Shown piece by piece: positions 26,834 through 36,277 of a stretch of DNA of 64,000 bases (within the stretch, counting starts at the first letter, position 1; every line of letters begins with the position of its first letter). This stretch comes from JAICIG01 sp035532215 (GTDB lineage: Bacteria; Planctomycetota; Planctomycetia; Pirellulales; JAICIG01): NCBI GenBank assembly GCA_035532215.1, contig DATKRK010000301.1:12021-76020 (forward strand), given 5' to 3'. The notes under the pieces are model-generated. The model saw only the letters and a list, made by a program, of their open reading frames with translations, searched no databases and was not told the DNA's origin. The position numbers were made by a program, and so were the translations under genes.

Positions 26834-27961
26834 ATGGCATTTAAGGGCAGCGGTACGAAAGCACTGATCGTTGAACGCATGGCACTACGAACCATCCTAG
26901 TTGGCTGCGGTGCGGTGGCCGGGACGCTTTACCGCAAGCCTTTGCAAGAACTGGAACGCCAGAGCGTGCTGCGCGTCGTCGCGCTCGTTGACAGTAAGCT
27001 GGATCACGCCGAGGCAATGCGCTCACGGTTCAGATCGGCCAGCGTCTGGAACGATTTAGCCCTAGCGTTGCAATCGCAGCAGCCGGACTTGACTCTGATT
27101 CTCAGCCCGCCGCATCTGCACTGCGACCAAGCGGTTCTGGCTCTGGAGCACCAAAGCCATGTACTTTGTGAAAAGCCGATGGCGGCGTCGACCGCTCAAT
27201 GCGCCGAAATGATTCGCGTCGCACGGGAAAGCAAGCGTGTTCTAGCTATCGGCATGATCCGCCGGTTTTTTCCCGCTTTCGCGCAACTCAAAACATTACT
27301 CGACACGGGCGAATTGGGAGAGATTCGCTCCTTTTGCTATCGTGAGGGCCGGGTGTTCGACTGGGACGTCCGGACGCCCGCGCTCTTCGCCCGACAGCCT
27401 TCCGGCGGCGCCGGGCTGTTGTTCGATATCGGCTCGCACGCCCTGGACTACTTGCACTGGTTGTTTGGCGATTTGAGCGTGGTCTCGTATGCGGACGATG
27501 GCTACGACGGCGTGGAGGCCAATGCCTTACTCGAGCTGGCCGCGCCAAGCTGCCGTGGCAGGATGCAATTATCCTGGGATTCGCCCTTGCTGTGTGAGCT
27601 GCGCGTGACCGGCACAAAGGGCGAGGCCATCCTGCGTGTCGATCACCTCGACAAGCTCGCAGTCAAATGGAAAGGAGATTTCCAGGAAGTCGCGGTTCAT
27701 CACTGCTATCCCGCAGATGTGCGCAATCCTAGTCTCAAGGCGATTGCACCAAGACTTTACGCCGAAAGCATCTACTGTCAGCTAATCCAGCTCGTCCGCG
27801 CCATCGAATTGGCAGAGGCGCCCGCCGTGGACGGAGTCCAGGGGCAAGCCTGCGTCAGCCTCATCGAGGCGGCACGTCGTCGTGCCCGGCCGCTTGACGT
27901 TCCCTGGCTCGATCCCGAGCAGCAAGCGATGCATCAAGCTCTTCACTGGACGAACGCATGA
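26834..27961 (+). CDS. Gfo/Idh/MocA-family sugar oxidoreductase
   Basis: A 375-residue NAD(P)-dependent dehydrogenase. The Rossmann start is TILVGCGAVAGTLY. LILSPPHLHCDQAVLAL and CEKPMAAS with the conserved Lys are family signatures, and GLLFDIGSHALDYLHWLFG holds the catalytic His region. It would oxidise or epimerise a nucleotide-sugar or polyol. ATG 26834 has AAAGG about 7 nt upstream. ATG 26879 (16th codon) is just before the Rossmann strand and is an alternative. It is coupled to the SDR gene by a 4-nt overlap (ATGA at 27958). Confidence 0.9.
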   Translation: MAFKGSGTKALIVERMALRTILVGCGAVAGTLYRKPLQELERQSVLRVVALVDSKLDHAEAMRSRFRSASVWNDLALALQSQQPDLTLILSPPHLHCDQAVLALEHQSHVLCEKPMAASTAQCAEMIRVARESKRVLAIGMIRRFFPAFAQLKTLLDTGELGEIRSFCYREGRVFDWDVRTPALFARQPSGGAGLLFDIGSHALDYLHWLFGDLSVVSYADDGYDGVEANALLELAAPSCRGRMQLSWDSPLLCELRVTGTKGEAILRVDHLDKLAVKWKGDFQEVAVHHCYPADVRNPSLKAIAPRLYAESIYCQLIQLVRAIELAEAPAVDGVQGQACVSLIEAARRRARPLDVPWLDPEQQAMHQALHWTNA

Positions 27962-29079
27962 GCGGGCCGATCGCAGTCATTGGGGCGGGCGGTTTCGTCG
28001 GAACTCGCCTCATCGAATCGCTGGTTCTCGACGGCGACGCCGAAATCCGGGCCATCGTCCGCGCCTATCGGAGCCTGGCCGGCCTGTCGCGGTTCGGCTC
28101 CGCCGTCACTTGGAGAATAGCGGACGCAGAGAACCCGGCGGCGCTCGTGCCGGCGCTGCAAGGGGCAAGCGTGGCGGTCAACCTTACCACCGGTCCGCAG
28201 GCCAGTATTGTCCGCTCGACGCGCAGCATCCTGGAGGCGTGCCTGGCTGCCAAAGTCCCGCGACTCATTCATTTGAGTTCGGCCGTGGTGTTTGGCGAGG
28301 TCGCCTCGCCGGCCATCGACGATGACTCCCCGCCGCTGAGGCGCCATTGGATGCCGTACGCGCGTGCCAAGGCCGCGGCGGAAGTCTGGCTGCGAGAGCG
28401 TTTGCACTCGACGCCCTGCCAAGTCGCCGTCTTGCGCCCGGGCATCGTGTGGGGAGTGCGCTCGCCCCATACGCTGCAGGCTGTCAAGGCGCTTTGGAAT
28501 AAAAACGCCTATCTCGTGGGCCGCGGAGACGGAATATTCAATTCGATTTATATCGATAACTTGGTGGCATGCATCCGCGCCTGCGGCGCGCATCAGGGAC
28601 CAGTTGCAGGCTTCTACAATATTGCCGATCGAGAGACCATCACCTGGCGCGAGTTTTATGCAGCACTTGCTTCCTCATTCGATTACGATATGGATCAGAT
28701 GCCTGCGGTCAGTGGCGAATATTTCCCCTGGTCAACGCGCGCAGTGATCGAATACATCCAATTGTTGCCTGGGGTCAATGGGCTCTACCATCGCTTAAAG
28801 ACCGCTTTGCCGGACGCTCTCAAATCACGCCTCAAGGCTCTATTGGCGGGCAGTTACGCCTACGGACAGGCGGCGAGCGCCTACCGTCGGAATCCCGTCG
28901 TGGATCGCGAGGTCTGGCATCTGCAAAAAGTGAGGCGCAAGCTTCCAACGGCGAAATTCAGCGAACATTTCGGTTTCACGCCGCCGGTGACGTTTGAGGA
29001 TGGCGTCCGCCGCACCATGGCCTGGATAGAGTTTCTGGGTTATGAATCCTTGTCCCGTCAGTTAGTAAGGGCCAGCTAG
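27958..29079 (+). CDS. NAD-dependent epimerase/dehydratase (extended SDR)
   Basis: A 373-residue extended short-chain dehydrogenase. The cofactor loop is VIGAGGFVGTRLIESL at the N-terminus. The catalytic serine region is LIHLSSAVVFG and the YxxxK motif is PYARAKAAAEVWL. VLRPGIVWG and FNSIYIDNLVACI are typical of nucleotide-sugar epimerases. About 120 C-terminal residues are family-variable. It probably acts with the adjacent oxidoreductase on the same sugar precursor. The product is not predictable. Confidence 0.88.
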   Translation: MSGPIAVIGAGGFVGTRLIESLVLDGDAEIRAIVRAYRSLAGLSRFGSAVTWRIADAENPAALVPALQGASVAVNLTTGPQASIVRSTRSILEACLAAKVPRLIHLSSAVVFGEVASPAIDDDSPPLRRHWMPYARAKAAAEVWLRERLHSTPCQVAVLRPGIVWGVRSPHTLQAVKALWNKNAYLVGRGDGIFNSIYIDNLVACIRACGAHQGPVAGFYNIADRETITWREFYAALASSFDYDMDQMPAVSGEYFPWSTRAVIEYIQLLPGVNGLYHRLKTALPDALKSRLKALLAGSYAYGQAASAYRRNPVVDREVWHLQKVRRKLPTAKFSEHFGFTPPVTFEDGVRRTMAWIEFLGYESLSRQLVRAS

Positions 29080-30306
29080 ATGGGCGTGCTCGGAAACCGC
29101 AGGAAAAAGATTAACGTCGTCCATTTGAGGAGCAGCCGGGGTACAGGCGGCGGGCCCGATAAGACACTTCTCTTTTCCGCACTTGAGGGAGACCGTGAAG
29201 CATTTAACATGCACGTAGTCTATCTCAAGAGCGAAAATGACCCTGAGTTTGATCTCGATGAACGTGCCAGAAAGCTCGGCGTCGAGAGCTTCACTGCGAT
29301 AGGCGAGCGGTCGCGATTCGATTTGCGCGCAATTAAAACGCTGTTGGGCGTGCTTCGGGACAAGCAAGCCGATATCCTGAGCTGCCATTGTTACAAATCG
29401 GATTTGTACGGTCTGATCCTATCTCGCCTTTACCCGATGAAACTACTTGCAACAGTTCACGGGCCCATTCCCGAAAAGGCGCACCGGTGGTCGCGGTCCA
29501 ACTGGAAGGTGCGTTTTATTTATGACCAGCTCGACCTGCGCTTGTTGCGTTACTTCGATCATGTGATCATCGTAGCAGAATCAATGCACCAGGCTGTCAT
29601 GCGTTACGGCGTCAAGCCGCAGAGAATTACCTGCGTGCGAAACGCCATCGACGCCAACTATTTTTGTAAGACGGGCAGTGGAGATCTGAGACGCCGTTTG
29701 AATATCCCCACGGAGGCTCGCGTCATCGGGGCGGTTGGTCGCCTCGACCAGCAGAAAGACTACCCAAACTTGATGGCCGCCGCGCGGATTCTTCTCGCTG
29801 AAGGTCACAACGTGTTCTTCGTCGTCGCCGGCCTAGGGCCCCAGGAGCGGGAGTTGCGGGAGCAAGTGCATGCCCAAGGCATTGACCAGCGGTTTCTTTT
29901 TTTGGGCCATTTTCAGGACGTTCGCGAAGTCTTCGAGATAATGGACGTTTATGTTTTGCCCTCCATAACCGAGGGACTTCCAAATACAGTGCTCGAGGCG
30001 ATGGCCTTGAACGTGCCCGTAGTTTCTACTCAGGTGGATGGCGTAGGAGAGGTGCTCACTCAAGAGCGAGAAGGCTTACTGGTCCCCAACCGCGACTCGA
30101 CGCGGCTGGCGGCGGCCATTCGTAGGTTGCTGTTGGATCCCGTTTTAGCTCGGGAACTGGCAGAGGCGGCGCGTGCCAGGATCGAGCGCGATTTCAGCTT
30201 CGCGACCCGCATGCGCCGGGTGGAGAGTATCTATCGCGAGCTCTTAGGCGCGGGCGGCCCGCCGCCTAGGTATGAGAGCGCGGGCCTGGCAGAAGCCCAG
30301 ACGTAA
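29080..30306 (+). CDS. GT4 glycosyltransferase
   Basis: A 408-residue GT-B enzyme. The N-terminal acceptor loop is SSRGTGGGPDKTLLFSAL. The donor domain contains IGAVGRLDQQKDYPNLMAAARIL, a VVAGLGPQERELRE segment, YVLPSITEGLPNTVLEAMALNVPVV (the E-x7-E motif) and VPNRDSTRLAAAIRRLL. It starts directly after the SDR stop. The GGPDKT loop is shared with the enzyme at 37466, which suggests the two are paralogues within the cluster. About 110 nt separate it from the amidotransferase gene. Confidence 0.93.
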   Translation: MGVLGNRRKKINVVHLRSSRGTGGGPDKTLLFSALEGDREAFNMHVVYLKSENDPEFDLDERARKLGVESFTAIGERSRFDLRAIKTLLGVLRDKQADILSCHCYKSDLYGLILSRLYPMKLLATVHGPIPEKAHRWSRSNWKVRFIYDQLDLRLLRYFDHVIIVAESMHQAVMRYGVKPQRITCVRNAIDANYFCKTGSGDLRRRLNIPTEARVIGAVGRLDQQKDYPNLMAAARILLAEGHNVFFVVAGLGPQERELREQVHAQGIDQRFLFLGHFQDVREVFEIMDVYVLPSITEGLPNTVLEAMALNVPVVSTQVDGVGEVLTQEREGLLVPNRDSTRLAAAIRRLLLDPVLARELAEAARARIERDFSFATRMRRVESIYRELLGAGGPPPRYESAGLAEAQT

Positions 30307-30419
30307 ATCCAGTTTGTCTTTTTGCGGCTGAGCGGGCGCCACCGCTGGGTTGTCGACGGTACGCATGAGGTCATTTAATCCATCGGCTGTGTTGGTTCAT
30401 CTAATTGTAGGTCGCTCGA

Positions 30420-32360
30420 ATGTGTGGCATCGCAGGAATCTTGTACGCTGACGCAGCGCGGCCGATTGACCGCGCTACGCTAAAGCGCATGGCCGACGCC
30501 ATCGCCCATCGCGGGCCCGATGCGGAAGGGTATTGGAGCGCGCCGGGCGTGGGGCTGGCCCACCGCCGGTTGTCGATCATCGATCTGGCGGGCGGCGATC
30601 AACCGATCGGCAATGAGGATGGTTCCATTCAGGTCGTATTCAACGGCGAGATTTACAACTACCGCGAGTTACGCGACGAGTTGCTCGCCCGCGGCCACCG
30701 CTTCCGCACCAACAGCGACACTGAAGTGCTGGTGCATTTGTACGAGGAGCGGGGCGAGCAACTGGTCGAACGGCTGCGTGGGATGTTCGCCTTCGCCCTC
30801 TGGGACTCGCGCCAGCGGCAACTGCTGTTGGGACGCGATCGCGTGGGAATCAAACCTCTCTACGTTTATCGCGACGGCGAGAAACTGCTTTTCGGATCGG
30901 AATTGAAGGCGATTCTCGCTTGTCCTGGCGTGCCTCGCGAGGTGGATGCGGAGGCGCTCGAGGACTACTTGGCGTTGGGCTTCGTGCCCGGCGGCAAAGC
31001 CATCTTCCGCAGGACGGAGAAGCTGCCGCCCGCACACGTGCTGGTGGTGAAGCCCGACTCGCTTGGCTCTCAGGCGCGGCGTTACTGGCAACTGCACTTC
31101 GAGGCCGACCACCGGCTGAGCGAAGGCGAGTGGCGCGAGGCGATCCAAGCCAAAGTGGCCGAGACCGTAAAGAGACATTTGATCGCCGACGTACCAGTGG
31201 GCGCATTTCTGAGCGGTGGATTGGATTCGAGCTTGGTGGTGTCGGAAGCGGCCCAGTTCTCGGCGAAGCGCTCTGGAGTTGCGCCGGGATCTTCCCCAGC
31301 GCCGCTTCAGACGTTTTCAATGGGATTTCGCGAGACGGAGTTCAGCGAATTGCCGTTTGCCGTCCAGGTCGCCGAGCGATTCGGCACGCGGCACGTCGAG
31401 GAAATCGTAACGCCCGACGCAGTGAAATTGGTCGATGAGTTGGCATACTACTACGACGAACCGTTCGCCGACTCGTCGGCCGTGCCGACGTTTCTGGTGT
31501 CCCGATTGGCGAGGCGGAACGTGAAGGTGGTCCTATCGGGCGACGGAGGCGACGAGGGCTTTGGCGGTTATGCGCGCTACGCCCACGATTTGTGGGAGGC
31601 CGGTTTGCGAGGACGGCTGCCGCGTTGGCTGCGACAAGGCGCACTAGGACCTTTGGCGCGCGTTTGGCCGAAGTTGGATTGGCTTCCTCGCCCGCTCCGG
31701 GCCAAGATGCTGTTGCACAACTTAGCGTTAGAAGCCGACGCGGCTTATGCCAACACGGTCACGCTCTGTCGCATGCCGTTGCGGCGGCGTTTGCTGGCGA
31801 CCGACATTGCCGCGCAACTCAACGGACATTTGCCGGAAATCTGCGTGCTTCGTGGGTTTGCGACGGCCCCCGCGGGCGACGCCTTGGCTGGCATGCAGGC
31901 GGCCGACATCGGATTGCTTTTACCCGATGATTTTCTGACCAAGGTCGACCGGGCAAGCATGGCTAGCGGCTTGGAAGTGCGGCCGCCGCTGGTCGACCAC
32001 GAGTTGCTGGAGTTGGCGGCCCGCGTGCCCTCGAAATGGAAGGTGCGGCGGGGCGAGACGAAGTGGATTCTGAAACGTTGCTACGACAGTCGGCTGCCTC
32101 GCGATGCCGTGTGGCGGGCGAAACACGGATTTGAGATTCCAGTGGACGCCTGGCTGCGGGGGCCGCTCAGGGACATGTTCGAATCGAGCGTGTTGGCGCC
32201 AAACAGTCGAGTCGCCGAGTTGGTTGATCAGCCGACCGTGGCACGGCTCTACCGCGCGCATTTGGCCAAAGTTGGGCGGCACGGCGGGATCCTGTGGGCT
32301 ATGCTGGCATTGGCCCGCTGGGCGGACCGTTACTTGAGCAACAGCGCCGCAGCGGGGTAA
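30420..32360 (+). CDS. Asparagine-synthase-type amidotransferase (exosortase-associated)
   Basis: A 646-residue glutamine-dependent amidotransferase. Cys2 of MCGIAGIL is the glutaminase nucleophile, followed by HRGPDAEG, RLSIIDLAGGDQP and FNGEIYNYRELR. The synthetase half has the PP-loop FLSGGLDSS and VLSGDGGDEGFGGY. Members of this family in EPS loci of exosortase A type are thought to amidate a sugar acid or a peptide-like substituent. Length and domain order are normal for AsnB. The 113 nt upstream contain no recognised promoter. Confidence 0.92.
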   Translation: MCGIAGILYADAARPIDRATLKRMADAIAHRGPDAEGYWSAPGVGLAHRRLSIIDLAGGDQPIGNEDGSIQVVFNGEIYNYRELRDELLARGHRFRTNSDTEVLVHLYEERGEQLVERLRGMFAFALWDSRQRQLLLGRDRVGIKPLYVYRDGEKLLFGSELKAILACPGVPREVDAEALEDYLALGFVPGGKAIFRRTEKLPPAHVLVVKPDSLGSQARRYWQLHFEADHRLSEGEWREAIQAKVAETVKRHLIADVPVGAFLSGGLDSSLVVSEAAQFSAKRSGVAPGSSPAPLQTFSMGFRETEFSELPFAVQVAERFGTRHVEEIVTPDAVKLVDELAYYYDEPFADSSAVPTFLVSRLARRNVKVVLSGDGGDEGFGGYARYAHDLWEAGLRGRLPRWLRQGALGPLARVWPKLDWLPRPLRAKMLLHNLALEADAAYANTVTLCRMPLRRRLLATDIAAQLNGHLPEICVLRGFATAPAGDALAGMQAADIGLLLPDDFLTKVDRASMASGLEVRPPLVDHELLELAARVPSKWKVRRGETKWILKRCYDSRLPRDAVWRAKHGFEIPVDAWLRGPLRDMFESSVLAPNSRVAELVDQPTVARLYRAHLAKVGRHGGILWAMLALARWADRYLSNSAAAG

Positions 32361-32416
32361 CAGCCGTCGTCGCCCCCGCAAAACATCGAAATCCCAGGGT
32401 AAAATAGCTTTAAAAC

Positions 32417-35086
32417 GTGGCCGAAAACACCCCAACACAGATCGTGAACTCGACAAGCGTCGAGAACAATCCCGTCGCCGTTCCAGGTGGGGCAATGCAG
32501 GAATCGGTAACGATTCGCGTCCGCCGCCGCACTTCAGGAACGGAGCCGCTGACGTTCGGCGTGCCTTGGCCTAAAGGCGCGCTACGCGATGTCGACAAGC
32601 TCGCGCTGCTCGACGAGTCTGGTTCTCCGTTGCCGCTGCAGACGCAGTCGCTCGCTCGTTGGTCGGACGGCAGCGTCAAGTGGCTGCTGGTCGATTCGCT
32701 GATCGAAAATCGACCTGAACAAGCGGCAAACCTGGTGTTGACGGCGCGCGATAGGTGCGACCGCGAGTTTCCCTCTGGCGACGTTGCCAGGGGGATTAAG
32801 GTCCAAACAACGAAGCAACGGTTTCAAGTTGCCGTTGGGGAAACATTCTTTGAAGTCGCCCGGAGCGGTACGGGACCGATCGGGCAGGCCCTGTCGGCCG
32901 CTGTCGTGCAACCGGCTTGTTTGTCGGTTGTCTTGCGGCTCACCGATGTCCGCGGTCGGAGATGCGAGGCACGGGTGGAACGGTCGCAACTGGAGACGTT
33001 AGGCCCGGTGCGAACGACGATTTTGCTGGAAGGGGTCTTTGCACGCTGCCGAGGGCTGCGGTTCCGCTGTCGTCTGTGCTTTTTCGGGACCAGGGGGCTT
33101 GTGCGAGTCCGTTTAACGCTGCACAACCCGAATCGGGCCCGACACCGCGGCGGGCTCTGGGATCTGGGCGATCCCGGATCGATTCTGTTCCGCGATTGCT
33201 CTTTGTTGGTCTTAATGCCTAAGGGCGACGAGCGAGTGGTTTGGCGCACGGAGTCGGAAGCGAAGCCAAGCACGGCTGAATCAGGAGTTGAGATCTACCA
33301 GGACTCGAGCGGCGGCGAAAATTGGCGCAGCCCTAACCACGTCAATCTTAAAGGCCGCGTATCGTGCCGCTTTCGCGGCTACGAAGTGCGAACAAGTTCC
33401 GATGTGACTCGCGGGCTGCGAGCCAGTCCCGTGCTGGCCTGGAGCGACGGTGTCAGCGCGGTGTCGGCGGCGATTCCCGAATTCTGGCAGCAGTTTCCCA
33501 AGCTCCTTGCCGCTGAGCCCGGGCAGCTCCGGTTCGGCTTGTTCCCCGATGCATGGGACGACCTGCACGAGTTGCAAGGCGGCGAGCAAAAGACGCACGC
33601 GGTTTGGTTGCACTTTGGGCCGCATGACGCAGATCCGCTGAGCTCCTTGGCCTGGGTTCATGCGCCGAGCCAAGCTGCGGCTGACCCGTACTGGATCGAG
33701 CGCAGTGAAGCAGTCAAGCCCTTTATATCCGTACTGAACGAGCCCAGGTTGCAAGCATTGCTCACGGAGGCAGCCGCTGGCGAGAAAAGTTTCGCGGCGC
33801 GGCGAGAAGTGGTTGATGAGTATGGTTGGCGGCACTATGGCGAAGTGTACGCGGACCATGAGAACGCATACTACCAAGGCTCCAAGCCGGTTGTCTCTCA
33901 CTACAACAACCAGTACGATCTGGTCTACGGCATGCTGTTGCAGTGGCTGCGAACGGGCGACCCGGCCTGGCGCGATCTGGCGGATCCGCTAGCCCGCCAC
34001 ATCATCGATGTGGATATCTATCACACCACGCAAGATCGCTCTGCCTACAATGGCGGATTGTTTTGGCATACCGACCACTATCTAGATGCCGCGACTGCGA
34101 CGCATCGCACTTTTTCTCGCGAGAATCTTCCATGCGGAGGCGGCCCATACGGCGGCGGTCCGGGAAACGAACACAACTACACGACCGGCCTCTTGCACTA
34201 TTATTACGTGACCGGCGACCGACAAGCGATGGATGCCGTACTCGGCTTGGCCGACTGGGTAGTTCGAATGGACGACGGTTGGCGGAATATCTTGGGACTG
34301 GTCGATGAAACTTCTACTGGTCGAGCAACGGCGACTGGCGAAGCGAAATACCACGGGCCGGGACGCGGAGCCGGCAACTCGATCAATGCGTTGCTCGACG
34401 GCTGGCTGGCCAGCTCGCATCGTTCCTATCTGGACTATGCAGAAACGCTGATTCGGCGCGTGGTCCATCCAGAAGACGACATTTCGAGTCGCGAGCTGCT
34501 CGACATCGAGCGGCGCTGGAGCTATCCGGTGTTTTTCACCGCCCTGGCAAGATATCTTGACCTGAAGGCGGAGGCCGGCGAACTCGACGAAATGTATGCT
34601 TACGCTCAAGCGTCGCTAGTTCGCTACGCGGTGTGGATGCAGGAGCATGAGCGGCCTTATCTCGACCGGCGAGAGGAATTGGAGTTTCCGACCGAGACCT
34701 GGGCCGCGCAGGAATTGCGGAAAGCAAATGTCCTGCGCATGGCATCCGGTTTCGTCGACGACGTCAAGCTGCGGATGAAGTTATTCCAATGCGGCGCCGC
34801 GCTGGCCGAGCGAGCCTGGGACGATCTCATGAAGTTCGAATCGCGTCTTTGCACGCGACCGCTGGCGATCCTAATGATTGAAGGACTTCGCGACAGTCTT
34901 TTCCGATCGCAGTTGCCGTCGCAAAACCCTCGATGCGCCCCGTTGGATCGTCTCGCGCCGCCTGTCGAATTTCTTGGGCAAAAGGAGCGCTTCGAAAACA
35001 GCCTTCGAAGGCCGGCGGGCTTGGTGCGCATGGCCGCGAGGGCAGTAAACCCTGCGCGCTGGCTGCACGTGCGCTGGAGGACGTAG
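32417..35086 (+). CDS. PcRGLX/YetA-like protein, possible polysaccharide lyase
   Basis: An 889-residue protein. The N-terminal strands (TFGVPWPKGALRD, then LLDESGSPLPLQTQSLARWSDGSVKWLLVD) match the RIFT-barrel start of exo-rhamnogalacturonan-lyase-like proteins. The middle looks like a beta-sandwich. After about residue 470 an alpha-toroid-like region has HYGEVYADHENAYYQGSKP, QYDLVYGMLLQWLRTGDPAW and GPGNEHNYTTGLLHYYYVTG. No signal peptide is visible, which is odd for a lyase and may point to a cytoplasmic or tailoring role. GTG 32417 is the longest start. ATG 32495 has an AGGTGGGG ribosome site and sits right before the domain. Catalytic residues are not assigned. Confidence 0.72.
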   Translation: MAENTPTQIVNSTSVENNPVAVPGGAMQESVTIRVRRRTSGTEPLTFGVPWPKGALRDVDKLALLDESGSPLPLQTQSLARWSDGSVKWLLVDSLIENRPEQAANLVLTARDRCDREFPSGDVARGIKVQTTKQRFQVAVGETFFEVARSGTGPIGQALSAAVVQPACLSVVLRLTDVRGRRCEARVERSQLETLGPVRTTILLEGVFARCRGLRFRCRLCFFGTRGLVRVRLTLHNPNRARHRGGLWDLGDPGSILFRDCSLLVLMPKGDERVVWRTESEAKPSTAESGVEIYQDSSGGENWRSPNHVNLKGRVSCRFRGYEVRTSSDVTRGLRASPVLAWSDGVSAVSAAIPEFWQQFPKLLAAEPGQLRFGLFPDAWDDLHELQGGEQKTHAVWLHFGPHDADPLSSLAWVHAPSQAAADPYWIERSEAVKPFISVLNEPRLQALLTEAAAGEKSFAARREVVDEYGWRHYGEVYADHENAYYQGSKPVVSHYNNQYDLVYGMLLQWLRTGDPAWRDLADPLARHIIDVDIYHTTQDRSAYNGGLFWHTDHYLDAATATHRTFSRENLPCGGGPYGGGPGNEHNYTTGLLHYYYVTGDRQAMDAVLGLADWVVRMDDGWRNILGLVDETSTGRATATGEAKYHGPGRGAGNSINALLDGWLASSHRSYLDYAETLIRRVVHPEDDISSRELLDIERRWSYPVFFTALARYLDLKAEAGELDEMYAYAQASLVRYAVWMQEHERPYLDRREELEFPTETWAAQELRKANVLRMASGFVDDVKLRMKLFQCGAALAERAWDDLMKFESRLCTRPLAILMIEGLRDSLFRSQLPSQNPRCAPLDRLAPPVEFLGQKERFENSLRRPAGLVRMAARAVNPARWLHVRWRT

Positions 35087-36277
35087 TTGAGGCGCGCGAC
35101 TGCCATCACCATGACTTCGGAACCAGCGTTGGCACGGCCGCAAAGCGACGCTCCCACTCGGCGCCCGACGGTCTGCCATTTGTTGCACAGCTTGACGGTT
35201 GGCGGCGCCGAGGTTCTGGCAATGCGCTTTGCACAAGGCCTGCACAGTCGATTCCGCTTTGTGTTTGCGTGTCTGGACGAATTGGGCCCCCTGGGAGAAC
35301 GGTTGCAAAGCGAGGGGTTCGCAGTATACGTGTTGGGACGACGGCCGGGACTTGACTGGCAATGTTCGCGGCGGTTGAGGGCGCTGTTGCGCCGGGAGAA
35401 TGTGGAACTTATTCACTCCCACCAGTACACGCCGTTCTTTTATGCTGCGATGGCTCGCTGGCCGCTGAAAGATTGGCCAATTGTGTTCACGGAGCACGGA
35501 CGGACGTTCCCCGATTACCCCAGAAGAAAACGGATCGTAGCCAACCGCCTGCTGCTCGGAAAACGCGACCGAGTCGTCGGCGTCGGCCGCGCAGTACGGG
35601 AGGCGCTGATCGCCAACGAAGGCTTGCCCGCGAAGCGGGTCGACGTGATTTACAACGGCGTCGATTTGGCGCCCTTTAGAGCAAGCGCCAAGCGTGGTCG
35701 TGCAGCGGCGCGGAAGGAGCTTCTGTGGGCTCCAGAAGAGTTCGTGGTGATCCAGGTGGCGAGGCTGGATCCGCTGAAAGATCATCTCACGGCGATACGT
35801 GTCATGGCTCGCGTGCGAGAGGCTTGTTCGCATGCGCGTTTGGTCCTGGTGGGCGAAGGAGCGGAACGCGCATCGATCGAGGCGGAAGTGAAAAGGCTGG
35901 CTTTGACGGCTCATGTGACGCTGCTCGGGCAGCGGCATGACGTTCCGAGGTTGTTGGCAGCATCTGACCTGTGCCTCTTGTCCAGCCGGAGCGAGGGGAT
36001 ACCGCTAACGTTGATCGAGGCCATGGCTGCCGGAGTTCCGGTCGTTGCAACGAACGTCGGGGGAGTCGGCGAGGTGATCAATGACGGCGAGACGGGATTG
36101 CTTGCGCCAAGCGGGGACGACGAGGCGTTGGCGGCTGCTGTTCTGCGCATTACGAGAGAAGCATCGTTGAGGGACCGGTTGGTGGCTGCGGCATATCTGA
36201 AGGCAAACAAAGGCTATTCCGAAGAGAAAATGCACGGCGCATATGCAAGGCTTTATGAGGAGGTGCTCGGTGAATAA
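35087..36277 (+). CDS. GT4 glycosyltransferase
   Basis: A 396-residue GT-B enzyme. VCHLLHSLTVGGAEVLAMRF holds the glycine-rich acceptor loop. The donor domain has VIQVARLDPLKDHLTAIRVMARV, LVLVGEGAERASIE, LLSSRSEGIPLTLIEAMAAGVPVVATNVGG and DGETGLLAPSGD. TTG 35087 directly follows the previous stop and has GGAGG 6 nt upstream. ATG 35111 is the alternative. It overlaps the next gene by 8 nt. Confidence 0.92.
   Translation: MRRATAITMTSEPALARPQSDAPTRRPTVCHLLHSLTVGGAEVLAMRFAQGLHSRFRFVFACLDELGPLGERLQSEGFAVYVLGRRPGLDWQCSRRLRALLRRENVELIHSHQYTPFFYAAMARWPLKDWPIVFTEHGRTFPDYPRRKRIVANRLLLGKRDRVVGVGRAVREALIANEGLPAKRVDVIYNGVDLAPFRASAKRGRAAARKELLWAPEEFVVIQVARLDPLKDHLTAIRVMARVREACSHARLVLVGEGAERASIEAEVKRLALTAHVTLLGQRHDVPRLLAASDLCLLSSRSEGIPLTLIEAMAAGVPVVATNVGGVGEVINDGETGLLAPSGDDEALAAAVLRITREASLRDRLVAAAYLKANKGYSEEKMHGAYARLYEEVLGE

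Noticed and set aside
30380..30405. A catttaatccatcggct stretch resembling the right arm of the 8128/26708 hairpin elements
   Set aside because: The match is partial with several changes and no opposing left arm exists nearby, so it is probably chance.
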